Positions 34,173 to 48,196 of a stretch of DNA of 64,000 bases are shown here, piece after piece (positions within the stretch are counted from its first letter, which is position 1; each line of letters starts with the position of its first letter). Both the position numbers and the translations under genes were made by a program. The stretch is from the NCBI GenBank assembly GCA_009760855.2, contig WPIO01000079.1, positions 577,001 through 641,000 of the forward strand, written 5' to 3'. The notes beneath the pieces were generated by a model, which was not told where the DNA came from, did no database searches, and worked only from the letters and a program-made list of their open reading frames with translations. Source of the stretch: Cristatella mucedo. Its lineage: Eukaryota; Bryozoa; Phylactolaemata; Cristatellidae.

Positions 34173-35287
34173 ATGCTTTTGATACTATCTATCAGCAACT
34201 TTTGATAATATCGATCACCATGTCCTTAATGAACACCTCTCATCTCACCTGGGCATCCCTGGCACTGCATTGCAATGGTCCAGGTCCTATCTCAGTGGGA
34301 TAGTCAGGAGTATCGATGTGAATGGACGCAGATCATCCGAGGAGCCTCTGAAATATGGGGTACCTCAGGGCTCCGTGTTAGGTCCGGTTCTTTCATGGTC
34401 TCTCTCTCTCTATTTTGTTTACCAGTGATTTAGAAAGTGAAATTGTAACGCTCAAAATCGGCTCTGTCAGCGTATCTCCTGTGAAATCTGCACTAAATCT
34501 AAACGTCATCTTCTAATTTGTCTTCGTTAGACGACCACATCAGCTCCACAGTCAAGTTTGCCCAGTTTCAGCTTCATAGAATTTCCAAAATTTGGGGTTA
34601 TTTAGACAGGAATACCACATCTAAATTGGTCAATGCATTTTTCACATCCCGTCTTGATTACCATAACTCACTGCTTCCTGGTCTGCCGGCATGTGCAATC
34701 AGGTGCTGACAGCATGAGAAAACCTCTGCAGTTGAGTATGTCTGTCTTGAGCATTGCAGTTGCCTAAACACGCCACTTCTAGCCGACCTCCTCTGGCTCC
34801 CAGTCAAGAAATGCATCGACTTTAAGTTACTGTTACTCACATTTGGGTCCCTTCATCATTTGGCTCCAGCCTATCTATTACATCTACTTCCCCTCCTAAG
34901 CATCATACGTTTTTCTGTTCGGAATCTCATCGTTTACCTATACTTTGTCAAAACTTCTAATCCTTTGGAGACTGTGCCTTTAGTTCGCATGCTCCCAAAG
35001 CTTGGAACTCACTTCCGACTTGTGTCACGACATCCAATGACTTTGACAACATTTAAAAAGAAACTAAAAACCCATCTATTTATCACATCATTTAATGGAT
35101 CCATGTGATTGTCATTTGTGTGGTTATGCATGCTGATTTTGAGCATTTCACCCCTAACCATGTTATGCTTGTTGTTATTGATCATGCTACCACTAACCAT
35201 TTGAACGCGCTTCCTTGTAGCAAAATGTAAAGTGCCTAGAAAGAGATTGAGTTCTCTGAGGGCGCTATATCATATATATTGTTATTT
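34173..35287 (+). mobile_element. LINE-A copy with 3' end, RT core deleted
   Basis: RT segments at 34200-34390 (SSHLTWASLALH, degenerate), then a deletion removing the YADD region, then C-terminal frames at 34518-34709 and 34860-35108 and the 3' tail ending near 35287. Confidence 0.7.
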
Positions 35288-36087
35288 TTAGAGAAGCACA
35301 ATTTATCTTTCCGACTGTGGAAGTTGGAAAACGTTTGGCGACACTTTCTCGGTTCTGTCACACTTTCATCCAAGATATTCCTCTCCTTAGGTCGGCAAGT
35401 CGGAGGTTCAGCATTTACAATTTTCCAGACGCAGGACTCAGGTGAAATTGCAGAGGTCTTTACCGTTGGAAAACCATGTTTTTTTCTCTCCTCGGCCGCA
35501 TATTCGGCATTGAACTCTGTATCTGCTTTAATATCTTGCTCGCTGTCTGACTGGCTACTTTCTCCTGGAGATGCCTGATACCCGTTCGAAGTATTGGGAG
35601 CGGGAGCTCCGGGCAGTTTGCTATTCGTCCTCCCATCGCTAGAGAGCGACCTCCGGGCAGCCTAATACCGGAGCGGTGAGTGAAAAAATGCTTGAACACG
35701 CGACGGGAGGCGTGGCAAGTGCCACATTGACGTTTGGAACGGCCCACCATATAGCTGCCGCTTGGTTATTTCGTCAATTCCCGCTACAAATACTCGTCCC
35801 AGTGAATTTCTGCTTGCTCTCTCCTTCATCTTTACCAGCATCTAAACATAAAAACTATATAAAAAAATAAAAGAACGATATTTCACGCATTACTTAGTAT
35901 TGTAAGCAGGTTCTATCCGCGGACAGCAACTGCTCACATCATCTTCTGTGTGTCTCTTGAAGTTCCCCCTCCCCTGCAAAATGAGGTACCCGGACTTGTC
36001 TTGACTCGGGACAGGCCTCGTAAAGTAAAGGCTTTGAAGGCCTCATACTTTGTTACAGCTTTGACGGAGTACTTTCAACGCTCTTGT
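35288..36087. other. Unassigned sequence
   Basis: Frames of up to 99 codons on the plus strand (35279-35578) and 96 on the minus (35460-35750) overlap and carry no motif I recognise. Confidence 0.35.
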
Positions 36088-36437
36088 GTTTCATTTTCCG
36101 CTTAAAGACCGTTGGCGACATTAGCTTTAGCTCTGCAGGTCCTAGACTGTGGAACTCGCTTCCACGAATTTTACGCAACGACTACTGCTCTCCTGCTGCC
36201 GACTAAGGCACATCCTTTTCCGCCGTCCTAAGCTGCTACTTCCAAGCTACTCACTACCTCAACAGCTCTCCTGACTCAGCGTTGCTTTTCACTTTCTCTT
36301 TGTTGGGTAAGATTAAGACTGTTGGCCACTGAATGCGTACGGAAAGTCGCTTAGGCTATGAGTGAGCTCTACGAAACTCTCTTGTGTAACACCCACATAG
36401 TCTTTGCGGCTTTGTGGCGCTGCAGATGGAGATACAG
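36088..36437 (+). mobile_element. LINE-B 3' end fragment
   Basis: Starts in the LINE-B segment CCGCTTAAAGACCGTTGGCG and ends with a degenerate CAGATGGAGATACAG terminus. Confidence 0.7.
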
Positions 36438-36609
36438 ATAGACACACGCGAACCGAAATGCATCAGCTGCTCGTAAGCACCACTCGATTCCGTATCGCGG
36501 GTAAGCGCCGCTCGGCCCATGCGCGGCGGTGCGGCAGCACAGCGAGGCGTTCGAGGTGCGACGGGCTGGCCGGGCGCGCGACGATCGGCTAGCCGCGGGA
36601 AATGCGTCA

Positions 36610-37195
<586 letters not shown>

Positions 37196-37560
37196 TAAAC
37201 GTCAAGAATCTGCATGTTACCTCTAACCATATTATGCTCGTTGAAATTCGGCACAATACTGCTAGCAATTTTTCCAGCGGTTCGGGTGCTTGTCTCGAAC
37301 CAAGGTCAAGGTGAGTGTAACCGTTGATGACCGAGGTCGTTAGCTTGAGCAACGTGGCATATAAGGTTAAGCGCCTGAATACAAATCTTTTCTTAGGGAG
37401 CTATAAAAATGAATTATGCAATTTTGTCAAATATAAGGATTCATAAATATGTATATATATATTTGATCATGTTTTCGTCACAGTATCTTTAAAGTGTCTA
37501 CAGAGTGATTAAGTTCTCTGCGAACGCTATACGAATATATTAACATAATTACTAATGTTA
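37196..37560 (+). mobile_element. LINE-A 3' tail carrying a SINE-A copy
   Basis: LINE-A untranslated sequence at 37196-37258 and 37440-37556 brackets a degenerate SINE-A (about 37262-37425) whose tail GTTAAGCGCCTGAATAC is clear. The terminal ATT repeat is eroded. Confidence 0.6.
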
Positions 37561-37924
37561 TCACGTGGGGCTCGATAGTGGGTAACTAGAGCTCCTCCTG
37601 GACGCTTAGTGCCGTTCGTGAGTCTGCACGACGAGTGCGCAAGCTCCATTAGTTCCTCGAGCGTCCCTGTCTGCATGAGCGCACGCAGGCGGTGCACGCG
37701 GTGGCCCTGAGGCACACGCTCATGTGCCGCACTGTCACCGCCTGGCCCGGTGGAGGCGTAGGCGGTACCGCGTGGCTTTGCCTGTGCGCGCAGCCCGAGA
37801 TATCACGTGGACTGTTTGGTTCAGGTGAGACCTCGGGCTGGGAGAGACATGCCTCGTAGTTTTGCTGCGACTTCCTTTATTCGACGCCACTGGCCAGTAT
37901 TCGTGAGTTGCAGTTTATAAACGT
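37561..37924. other. GC-rich unassigned spacer
   Basis: No motif-bearing frame is seen. Confidence 0.35.
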
Positions 37925-38050
37925 GTTGAATAATAATGCAAAAATTAATGCATTTGATACGGCGCCCTCGCAGAACTCGATCTCTTTCTACGCACTTTAC
38001 ATTTGCCTCGATGGAAGCACGATCGAATGGTTAGTGAGATTTCACGCTCG
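37925..38050 (-). mobile_element. LINE-A 3' tail fragment
   Basis: Minus-strand tail with the GCGCCCTCGCAGAACTCG signature and a short AAT repeat. Confidence 0.65.
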
Positions 38051-38143
38051 GTGGCCTGAAATTCTGAAACCGGTGCAGTCATTCGTTAAGGCCAGCGGGA
38101 GGCTGGGGCTCCTAGAGAACGGTCATGCGCATTGAGGCGCTCA

Positions 38144-38522
38144 ATGCAGTCAGATCCAAAAGTCAGCAACTCGTCAAAAAAAGTCAGCAACGTCGGCGGC
38201 GGAGCGTCTGATATTGGACGGCGCACCTGCAGCATGCCGGCCGTGAGCGGAAAGGGCAAATGGTGCTGGCCACACTGGCAATGGAGGAGAGAGAGAGAGA
38301 GAGAGAGAGAGATAGTGTATGTAGTCGCTTACAGTCCGCCTGCTGCTTGCGTAGGGGCGTGCCGAGCAGACGGAGATTAGAGTGACGCAACGCGGAAGTT
38401 GGGTGATGCCGTACCGATTGGCCGCCAGCCCTGTGAGAACAGACGTCTGCTGAAGCCGGTTACGGCGTTTACATTGACGTTGTGATCAAACAATGCAGTC
38501 AGATCCAAAAGTCAGTAACTCG
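38144..38522 (+). repeat. Dispersed repeat copy 2, with a 32-bp direct repeat at both ends
   Basis: Bases 38203-38490 match the arms of 36610-37195, but the GA tract is only about 27 bp (38286-38312). The 32-bp sequence starting CAATGCAGTCAGATCC occurs at 38144-38175 and again at 38491-38522, with two mismatches, suggesting a tandem unit of 347 bp or a boundary repeat. Confidence 0.75.
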
Positions 38523-38693
38523 GCAACAACGAGTCTTCATCATGAGATGCATCTTAATTGCCCCTCGCAACGCTCCACTTCTTGTCGCCCCGCGGTTAGC
38601 GGCTCCCGGAGCATTGTATACAGTGACTTGGGGCTCAAGCTCTCCCGTCGCATCATTCGGTCTCTTTCTCCTCTTGCAGCAGCCCACACATTA

Positions 38694-39110
38694 ATAATAA
38701 TAATAATAATAAAATACACCTGCATAGCGCCCTTGGAGAATCCAATTTATTTCTAGGCACTTTAAATTTGCTACAAATGAAGCACAATCAAATGGTTGGT
38801 GGTGGCACGCTCAGTGACAACAATTGTAACATGGCTAGAGGTACCATGCACAGGGTCAGCCCGCAAATGTGGTTAGTGGCAGCATGCGAGGTGTCAGCAC
38901 ACATTAGCACGCAAAGGACAAATCACCTGGACCCACTAGATGCTGCAATAAATAGAAACATTTTTGGCTTATTTTTAAATGTAGTCGAGTCAGGAGATGT
39001 CGTGACGCGTGTCGGAAGTGAGTTCGAGGTTTTGGGAACATGCGAACTACAGGCTCAGTCTACAAATGATTTGAGGCTCGCAAGCGGTGTAGCCGCACTT
39101 CCCGAAAGCG
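38694..39110 (-). mobile_element. LINE-A 3' fragment with tail
   Basis: ATT-repeat terminus at 38694-38712, then the 3' untranslated region, then the coding end (the plus-strand frame 38768-39163 is its antisense shadow). Confidence 0.7.
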
Positions 39111-40171
39111 TAACAGCGGATCCTTCCGTGCAGCAGGCTTGGTTCCGGAGACGCCTACTGTAGGCGTCTTCTGTACTGCTGGAACTTCCTCTTTCTCTTC
39201 TACGAACCCTCAAAACGCGCTAACAGAAGGCCTCTCAAGCGGCCCTATCAGACAAAAGACTTCCGCTTCCGACGTGCGCTTTTCGGCTCACGCCGAATCT
39301 GAATCCTGCTTCGGCGCACAACATTCAAAGGTTTTTATAACCTCGGCAGAAGTTTTATCCTACTCGTCGGAGCCTGGACAGACGTTTTAGTCTCACTCGC
39401 TTTTCATTTTAGCGCGTCGGCGTGTTTCCGAGCAACTCTATTACCCGATTTACTTCTGCTATTCCGCTATATTTGGCTGAAAAATATCATGTCAGCAATT
39501 TCTCGCATAGTTCGTCACCATTTTATTCTCCAACCTTCGGTTCGGCGCTCCGGCGTGCGACAAGAGAAATTACCAAATCCCTCTCTGCTCGCTCCGTTTT
39601 AGTCTCAATAAAAGTACGCCGAATCATGTAACGAGCTCACAAGCCCCTTCAATATTCACTGACGGTTGACCACGGGAGACCATGGAGCCAGCGCACGATT
39701 TTGCTGCCCTGGGCATTGAGGACCACGTGCTTTGTTGAGACTTACCTTATAAGCCGTGGTGAAACTTAGTTACCTCATTCCGGCAGGCTTGTTTTTCCTG
39801 GCGTTTATTTGTTCTCCAAATTTCCTGTCTCACTATCAGATCAAATTAATCTGGTGGCTGTGGGCGTCTTCACAACATAATTTTTAATTGTACTCAATAG
39901 TATACATGCTGTATAACCCAGTATAGAAGTTCAGAGCGCACCGCCAGTTGCCATGGTCACAGAAAGCAAGTACCAGCTTATGGCATTCCTTAGCTTGTGA
40001 ATTCAGACTAATTTTCTAAAAGCTAAATTATAATTGAACCGAGTGGCTTACTTAACGAGCCGCTGCAATCTTAATAGGTGAGCTCACCGTCAAAGCCTGA
40101 CAACGCGCATTATGCGAACATTAAATTTTCCCTGAAACCCTGTGAAAATTGTGTGCAATTTATCAGTCTTG
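39111..40171. other. Unassigned; one LTR-like stretch possible
   Basis: The stretch 39140-39632 ends with an AATAAAAG signal and lacks coding potential, which would fit a solo LTR, but no terminal dinucleotides or target duplication could be confirmed. Confidence 0.25.
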
Positions 40172-41410
40172 AGAATAATAATAATAATATAATAATAATA
40201 ACACTGTGTTATATAGGACCCTAAAAAGACTAACCTTTTTCTTGGCATTATATATTTGCAACAAAGAAAACACGTTAATAATAATGAATTTGCATTGCAC
40301 CCTCATTGAATCCAATCTCTTTCTAGGCACTTTACAAATGCTGTAAAAGAAGCATGATTGAATGGTTAGTGGTAGCATGCTCAATGACGATAAGCATAAC
40401 ATGGTTAGAGGTGACATGCACAGGATCGAAATTTAAATATGGTAAGTGGCAGAATCATGCAAAGAACGAATGACAAAGACCTACTAAATGCCGTAATAAA
40501 CAGGTGTGTTTTAAGCTTCTTTTTAAATTGCATCAAGTCATGGTTTTTCGCGACGTCAGTCGGGAGAGACTTTCACGCTTTCGGAGCATAGGAGCTAAAG
40601 GCACGGTCTCCAAAGGATTTGAGTTTTCTACGGGTGTAGCTGAATGACTTGATTCTGAAAAGCGTATGGTTCGCTGCCTAGCCTGCGAGTAGATCTGATA
40701 GGTAGGCAGAAACCAAAGAATAAAGGGACCTAAAAGTGAGTGACAGAACCTTGAAGTCGAAAGGCTACTTGATTGGAAGCCAGTGCAGGTCGGCGAGAAG
40801 CTGTGTGATGTGGCAACTGTGACGCTCACTGCAGACGAGCCTAGCTGTGCAGTTTTACACTAACTGTAAGCCTAATTGCACAGGCCGGTAGACCATCAAC
40901 CAGTTATTCACAGAATTCGAGACGAGATTTTGCTAATGCACTGACCAATTTTGAGGTAGTATAAGCAAGCCCAAGATTTAACAATATTGTGCAGCTGAAG
41001 GAAGGCAGACTTGACTATTGAGCTGATGTGATCGTCTAGTGAAGGGTCATTTTGGAACAGCACACCTAGATAACGCTCAAGTTCAACAGGAGATTTTCTA
41101 GCAGAGCCGATTTTGAGCTTGAGATTTGCCCGTTTCTCAATCGCTCGTGGTTTACCCCTAACCAGTGAGTTATTTTTATCATCATTTGATTTAAGAAAGT
41201 TTGCTGCCATTCATGTGCGGATGTCATCACCAAATTCAGCAAGGTAGTTGAGAGCGTTTGACATGCTGGAGGGTTCAAAGGAATCAAAGCAAAGGTACAA
41301 GTGAGTGTCATCTGTATACAAATGAAAGCCTAGATTTTGCTCAGCGATCATGTCGACAAGATGAAGAGTATGAACTGCGAAAATAATGTGAACTGGTTGG
41401 CAATAACACG
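40172..41410 (-). mobile_element. LINE-A: an extra tail plus a long 5'-truncated copy
   Basis: A tail fragment occupies 40172-40270. From 40276 the second copy runs through the 3' untranslated region, the C-terminal block (40533-40829) and the RT region (40908-41423), where the catalytic box reads YTDD (first-position Ala lost). Confidence 0.75.
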
Positions 41411-41570
41411 CACAGCTCATCACACATTAGCACGTAAATTGCACCGATCCAAAAATGCTTTGAGTGACAACGGCGTCTTGGGCTTTTTTGTTTTCGGTTT
41501 AATTTAAATGACCTTTGCAACTACCCAGTTTTCAATTAGAAAAAAATCCTAGCTGATTAAACAGCCTCTT

Positions 41571-41722
41571 TTTGTATAGCGACAGAAGAGCCTTTACGGC
41601 TATCACCACCGCTTGCAGTGGCGATAAAGGATCACCCACTGCAGGAATCGAACCCACGACCTCGGGACCAAGGTTGTGAAAGCAACCACCTTACCTAGTG
41701 TGCCATCACGGCTTTTGTATAA
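41571..41722 (-). mobile_element. SINE-B (tRNA-derived)
   Basis: On the minus strand: A box TGGCACACTAGG, B box GGTTCGATTCC 51 bases on, and a tail with GATAGCCGTAAAGGCTC and AAAAGAGGCTG. The copy at 48197-48373 matches along its length. The tail is unlike LINE-A, so a different partner is implied. Confidence 0.75.
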
Positions 41723-41734
41723 TGCACTCAAATC

Positions 41735-42577
41735 AATGGCGGCTTTTGGTACCCAAGCAGAAACCAACAGACTCTATCTCACGCAGTAAAGAGAAAGTGG
41801 CAAGCCTAGCTGAGTAAGGAGAGCAGTTGAGGTAGTGACTATCACGGAATGTAGCAGCTCAGCGTGGCTGCAAACGATGTGACACGGTCGGCAGCAGGAA
41901 AGTAGATGCCATTGCATAAGAGTTGTGGAAACCAGCTCCACTTAGACCTGAGAAGCCCAAGCTTTTGTGGCCAATATTCTTTAAGCGGAGGAGTGGAACA
42001 GTTAATTTATTGATCGTGGAGAACCTGAGGATATGAGAACGAGGCTGAAGCTGGTGCAGCATTCAGGTAGGAAGTAGTCAACCCGTGGCCCAACTTGTGG
42101 GTCAGCGTAGGAAATTTACTCTGTATCCGTTGATCAACCGGAAGCCATGGTAGCTTCTTCGGGAAAAGAGAGACGTGACTGAAGCTCTGAGATTCGTAAA
42201 CTAGCCATGCAGCCATCCTCGTCACCGGCTCCAGTGGCCTACTAGCTTTTTCGGTAGCCCAGCTACGACGGATTTACAGCAATCTAGCCTAGAAAGAACG
42301 AGTGAGAGAGTTGAATCTTTTGCAAGCTACCGTGATAGGCAGTTTCTAATCTCAGATTGGGCTTGGACGTGCATCTCCTATTAGATGAGAAAAGTCGTTA
42401 TTTCACCTATACTCTTGGGGTCTTATGAGTAGCAGTTCTGTTTTGACGTCTGCACGGCAAGCGAAAAGTTTGTCAGTCGCTACAGCAGATCCGATGGTTT
42501 GAGCGAATAATAGAGAAGCCGCGTATCGACAGAATAGTGACTAAATAGTGATACTATTTATAAATAAATATAAATAG

Positions 42578-42612
<35 letters not shown>

Positions 42613-43000
42613 ATATAATATATATAATAAATATAAATAGTAATACTAGCGACTAAAGCCTATCCCGTCGGCTCTAATCGTTTTTACGAGAGATTTGGCC
42701 ATGGATACCGCGGATGAAAGGATAAACTGATTAAATAGATAACAGCAAAGAGCCGAGAACGGACCCTTGTGAGAATCCTCCAATTTCACGAAGGAAAGCG
42801 TCGTGGAATTTCTATAGGCGCTTCTTTTGAGCTAATGGTTGAATTCGCCCACTCTCCCGTGACGGTAGAGCCTCTGCGCCAATGATCGATGAGAGTGAGC
42901 TTGATAGGGATCGCGGATCGCGGTATGAGATCCTTTCAAGAAAGCTAAGCTCTCTTGTCTGTCTGTGTGTGCGAAAAACATGCTTACTGATGGCGGCGCT
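41735..43000 (-). mobile_element. LINE-B copy, decayed, split by an AT microsatellite
   Basis: Minus-strand 3' region at 41740-41900, C-terminal block at 41900-42300 (degenerate SSAGPRLWN-type segment, then ELGWLPVDQRIQ-type), RT remnants at 42650-43000. The TA run at about 42570-42625 lies inside. No long frame survives. Confidence 0.65.
42570..42635. repeat. (TA)n microsatellite
   Basis: Dinucleotide AT run with minor interruptions. Confidence 0.9.
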
Positions 43001-43307
43001 CATCCTCACAGTGCTTATTTAGTTACTTTCTTTGGATAAAAATATGTTATACCATTTGTCTATTTGAGGAAGACACGTTAGGACTTTGTCTGAACTCTAA
43101 CGTTTCACCAGCTGCCCGCCATGATAAATAAAACGTTCTTTCAGATAATCTAGACAGTAATCTAACAGATACTGCACACCTTCGGGCTACAAACAATGCA
43201 ATTAACCTCTGTAACTATATCATGAAATTCTATAATTGATAAGCTTCTTGAAATAATATACGTGGCTAAACAGTTTGCGGCCCTACCGTAAGCCATATAA
43301 ACATAAA
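43001..43307. other. Unassigned spacer
   Basis: Nothing recognised. Confidence 0.35.
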
Positions 43308-43440
43308 CATTAAATTCATTTGTATAGCACCCCAAGAGAACCCAATCACTACTCAGGCGCTTCACACATGCCTCCGGGCTCGAGCCCATGACCTCAGCCG
43401 GACCTTGGTCGGGGCGAGCACCTTAACTACTGCACCAAAC
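43308..43440 (-). mobile_element. SINE-A
   Basis: Clear copy: the tail CAGGCGCTTCACACATGCC and the B-box region GGGCTCGAGCCC read on the plus strand, and the A-box side ends near GCACCTTAACTACTG. Confidence 0.8.
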
Positions 43441-43464
43441 TTTTGCATCGGTATGACGCACATT

Positions 43465-44580
<1,116 letters not shown>

Positions 44581-44604
44581 CCAAGTACGTTCCAGTGCTG
44601 CAGC

Positions 44605-44699
44605 AAGCAATCCTTTATTTTCTACCGCAAGCAGACGGATAGCCACTAAGGCCGCTTTTGCTGCTAACATAAATGAGGCTGTTTGATCAGCTAACTTTA
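44605..44699 (+). mobile_element. SINE-B tail fragment
   Basis: Matches the last 95 or so bases of the copy at 48197-48373 (CAATCCTTTATT..., GGATAGCC, GAGGCTGTTTGATCAGCT). The tRNA-like head is missing, replaced by the microsatellite. Confidence 0.55.
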
Positions 44700-44779
44700 A
44701 CTTTTTTACTTCCATGGCAATGTGGTCGGGGATAACGTGCACACACACAGTGAAGGAAAAAATTATTAACCGCCAAATT

Positions 44780-45430
44780 CTTTGAGGAACTACAGGTGCG
44801 CTTAGCTTTTTTTAATGTCGTGAAGTCAGGGGATGTCATGACGTTGGTCTTGACTGATTTCCATGCTTTGGGAGCATGCGAACTGGATGCATGGTATCCA
44901 AAAGATTTTAGGTTGCTTTGAGGTACAGCGCCGAACGACTTGAGTCAGAATAGTGGGTGCTACGTTGGTTAGCCAGAATGAATACGCAGCTCTGATAGGT
45001 AGGCTTAAGCAAAAGAATGAAGAGACCTAAAAGTAAGTGATGAACGTTTGAAGGTGATACACTGATTGGCGGAGAGCTAGTGCACGTCGGTGGCAAATAG
45101 ATTAGGATAATGTAGCAATTGCGACGCACACGATCGACTAGCCAGGCTGCAGAGTTTTGCATCAACGTTGAGCGCCTTATTGCATAAGCCAAAAGCCCTG
45201 CCTCCCACTAGTGATTTTGAATAGTCAAGAAGAGATTATATAAATGCATTGACCAACTTGGATGTGTGTCTCTGTCTAGTTAGGCTCAAGCCTTCACAAT
45301 GTTATGTATCTGAAAGTACGCAGACTTGACTGTAGAGCTGCTGTGGTGGTCTAGCGAAAGGTCACTTTGGAAAATGACACACAAATGTCGCGCTAAGATG
45401 CTACAGGAGATATTCTGGCAGAGCCCATCT
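44780..45430 (-). mobile_element. LINE-A fragment without tail
   Basis: Minus-strand C-terminal and post-RT region with many breaks, including the NSAAWLVDRVRRNCYI segment in the frame 44908-45192. Confidence 0.65.
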
Positions 45431-46804
45431 TTAGACATTGCTTTGGTAATGTCATGGTCATGCTTGGTTTTCTCATGACTTTAAGGCAACGCCTGAGCTT
45501 AGACAGCTTCATTGTTTTATTTCGGAATGCAGAGCGACCGGATGCTGTCACCCGCGAGACTGAGCGTCCTAAAAATAAGTTCTCCTCGGTCGGGGAGCGA
45601 TCGCACGACCTCCTTCTGACCAGCTGAACGATCGAGACCACTCTTCCGACGGCATTCGACGCAAACGCGCGTGATAGAGCCTTTAAGTTGCCAATACACG
45701 GACACTAGCCGAATCCCGCTTAGCCGCGAGAATAAAGGCGGAGAATTGTAATATCTTATTATATTACATTTAGTCTTATATATTATTATTTATTGTATAA
45801 ATTATATATATATATACTGTATTTATTTATTTATGGCACTAAAATTTGCGGCGAGAATAAAGGTGCAGAATTGTAGCTGCCAATTTTAGCGCCAACTGCA
45901 GCCAGTCTATGCGCCAGCATAGAGGCCAAGTGCTGCCGCACTTTTGGTTGCGTCAGCGTCGACGGCCTCCTTTACGTAGCGGCAGTAGAACCTCAGCGCC
46001 TATCTATCCCAGCTTGCAGCAGGCACTGAGGCTTTGCTCTTCAGTGGCAGAACTCTAACCGTCACCTCGCTCTGGAAGCGCGCGCCTTACTCCGAAAGCA
46101 CCTTACTCCAGAGCTCAGACCCGGCGCCGCGGTCGCCACAAGGCGCCGCAAGGCACGAAGCGTTAGCGCAGGCATTGGGTGAGAGAGTCACTCTTGATGC
46201 CATTCTTAGATGAGAGCGCTCTTGTTTCATTATTCTTCTTTCATCATTCTCCACTCGGAACGGCTTAAGTTTGTCGCGGTCACATCTACATAAGCCGCTT
46301 AGAATGCGGCGCAGTCGGAGAGCGGGGCAGTGACGGGCACCTGGTTTGTGCAACCGACGCGCCTGCGTGACGGCATTGTTTTTGCACCACCCACCCGCAG
46401 TAAGCTCTCGAGAAATGTCAGCCTGCTCTGCGCCGCCGCCCGCCGCCGCTGCCGCCGCCCACCGCCGCCCAGATATGTATATTGAGCTATTTTGAGGTAC
46501 GGGTGCTCTTCACAACTGTCGCGATTCACCAGTCTAGTCTTCTAAACTGTCGCTTGCCGAGACGTTTGCAGCCGTCCAGCACCTACCAGTCATTGATGCA
46601 CGCTTCAAAGGCTCAGGCGTCGCTGGCGCGTCAGATCGTCGAGCGTTTGTTTCGATGACAGGCGCAACGAGCGCTTCGCGTTCGCAGCTCATGCGCGGCA
46701 TTCGCTGCAGATGCTGTCACGTCAGCACCGCTGCTGGCGTGACAGCATCTGCAAAGTGGCAAGACGGAGATTCGTTTATCATGGCCGGATTAGAAATGCC
46801 TTAA
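45431..46804. other. Unassigned; AT-rich patch, CCG run and a strong hairpin
   Basis: A 25-bp near-repeat (GCGAGAATAAAGG...) occurs at about 45726 and 45852, on either side of an AT-rich patch. A CCG run lies at about 46430-46471. The hairpin at 46707-46752 is listed separately. No gene is supported. Confidence 0.4.
46707..46752. repeat. 46-base near-perfect inverted repeat (hairpin)
   Basis: Arms of 21 bases pair with one G-T wobble around a 4-base loop (46728-46731). Outer arms begin GCAGATGCTGTCACG and end CGTGACAGCATCTGC. Confidence 0.9.
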
Positions 46805-47872
46805 CAACAGTGATAATAACAAGAATAATAATACATTTGTAAAGAGCCCTCTGAAAACTCAAGCTCTTTCTAGGCACTTCGCATGCGCTGCAAAGGAGGC
46901 ATGATCGATTGGTTAGTAGTAGCATGCTCGATGTCAGCAAGCATAACCCGGTTAGAGTTGACGTGCACAGGGTCAGCGTGCATGTGTGGTTAGTGGACGC
47001 ATGCACAGTGTCAGCACGAATAAGCGCACCGAAGACGAATCACATTGACCAAATAAATACTGTGATAATTAGATGCTTTTTGGGTTTTTCCATTCCTTCA
47101 AGTCCGGGGATGTCGTGACGCCAGTCGGAAGTGAGTTCCAGGCTTTGGGAGCATACAAATACAGTGTATTCATAATTCATTTGTATGGCACCCAAAGAGA
47201 ACTTAATCTCTATTCAGACGCTTAAAATATGTCACGGGGATCGAGCCCACGACCTAGGCCAGTCCTTGGTCGGGGCGAGCAATTTGACTAACCGCCCGCC
47301 ATCACACCGAAATACTCAGTTTCTCTTTCCTGCCTGGGGAGACGGGAGAGGCGGAGGGGCTGCGCTCTGGCCGGCCCCGCCCAATCCACTCCGGTCTCGC
47401 TTGCCAGAGACCGGACGATCCTGCACGTGGGGGGGAGGGAGGGGGAAAGCCGGCAGCTGCGATAGAATCGCAAATCAGTCAGACTAGCGAGTCAGTGCTG
47501 CTGCAGTCACACGCCACTACGGCTGAGCATGCGACTCAAAGCTCAAAGGTCTCAAAAAAAACGCAGGAGGTTCGCACGAGATATCGGTAAACAGCTTGAT
47601 TCCGAAAAGCGGATGGCACGGTGCTTAGCCTTGTGGGAGAGTAGTTCTGATACGTAGGCTGGAGCGAGAGAACGAAGGGGCCTACAAGTGAGTGACAAAA
47701 CCTTGAAGTCGATGCGTCCGTCGCTTGACTTTGAGCCAGTGCAGTTCAGCGAGAAGTGGCGCGACGTGGCAACTGCGACAATAACGACAGACAAGCCCAG
47801 CTGCAGCGCCTGATTGCACAGGCCGGCAGACCAGCAAGCGGGGAGTTACAGAAGTAGACACGCGATTGTTAC
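46805..47872 (-). mobile_element. LINE-A copy with a 395-bp insertion containing SINE-A
   Basis: Tail and 3' untranslated region at 46805-47165, continuation of the coding block at 47563-47872. The inserted 47166-47562 holds a SINE-A and about 260 bp of GC-rich DNA of unknown origin. Confidence 0.7.
47168..47302 (-). mobile_element. SINE-A inside LINE-A
   Basis: Tail (AATTCATTTGTATGGCACCC on the plus strand), B box GGGGATCGAGCCC (degenerate) and A-box side are present. Confidence 0.75.
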
Positions 47873-48196
47873 TATTATTATTACTATTTATTATTATCAT
47901 TTCTTATTGCTCCTGTCGCTCTTCTAGAATTTCGAGTGCGACGCCAAACGCGGGCAATAGCTGCCTAGAGGTCGTGCGTATTCCTATCCACGCTGACGTC
48001 ATCCCGGCCAGCCGGTAGCCCTGACCTCAGCCGGCAGCGATGACGCTGGGCGCTCCAAGGAGCTCCGCTAAGAGCAGACCGTAAATCAAGCCCCCGCCCA
48101 CTGAGGGGCAAAAAGCGTTATCACAACAGTCTCTCGTCTAACCGCTGACCGCCGACCGCTATTCGCCGCCGCTCGGAGCCAGGAGCGAAGGTGGGT
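47873..48196. other. Unassigned spacer
   Basis: GC-rich, no supported gene. Confidence 0.35.

Noticed and set aside
39140-39632. Solo LTR
   Set aside because: An AATAAAAG signal is present, but no terminal dinucleotides, target duplication or matching copy could be shown.
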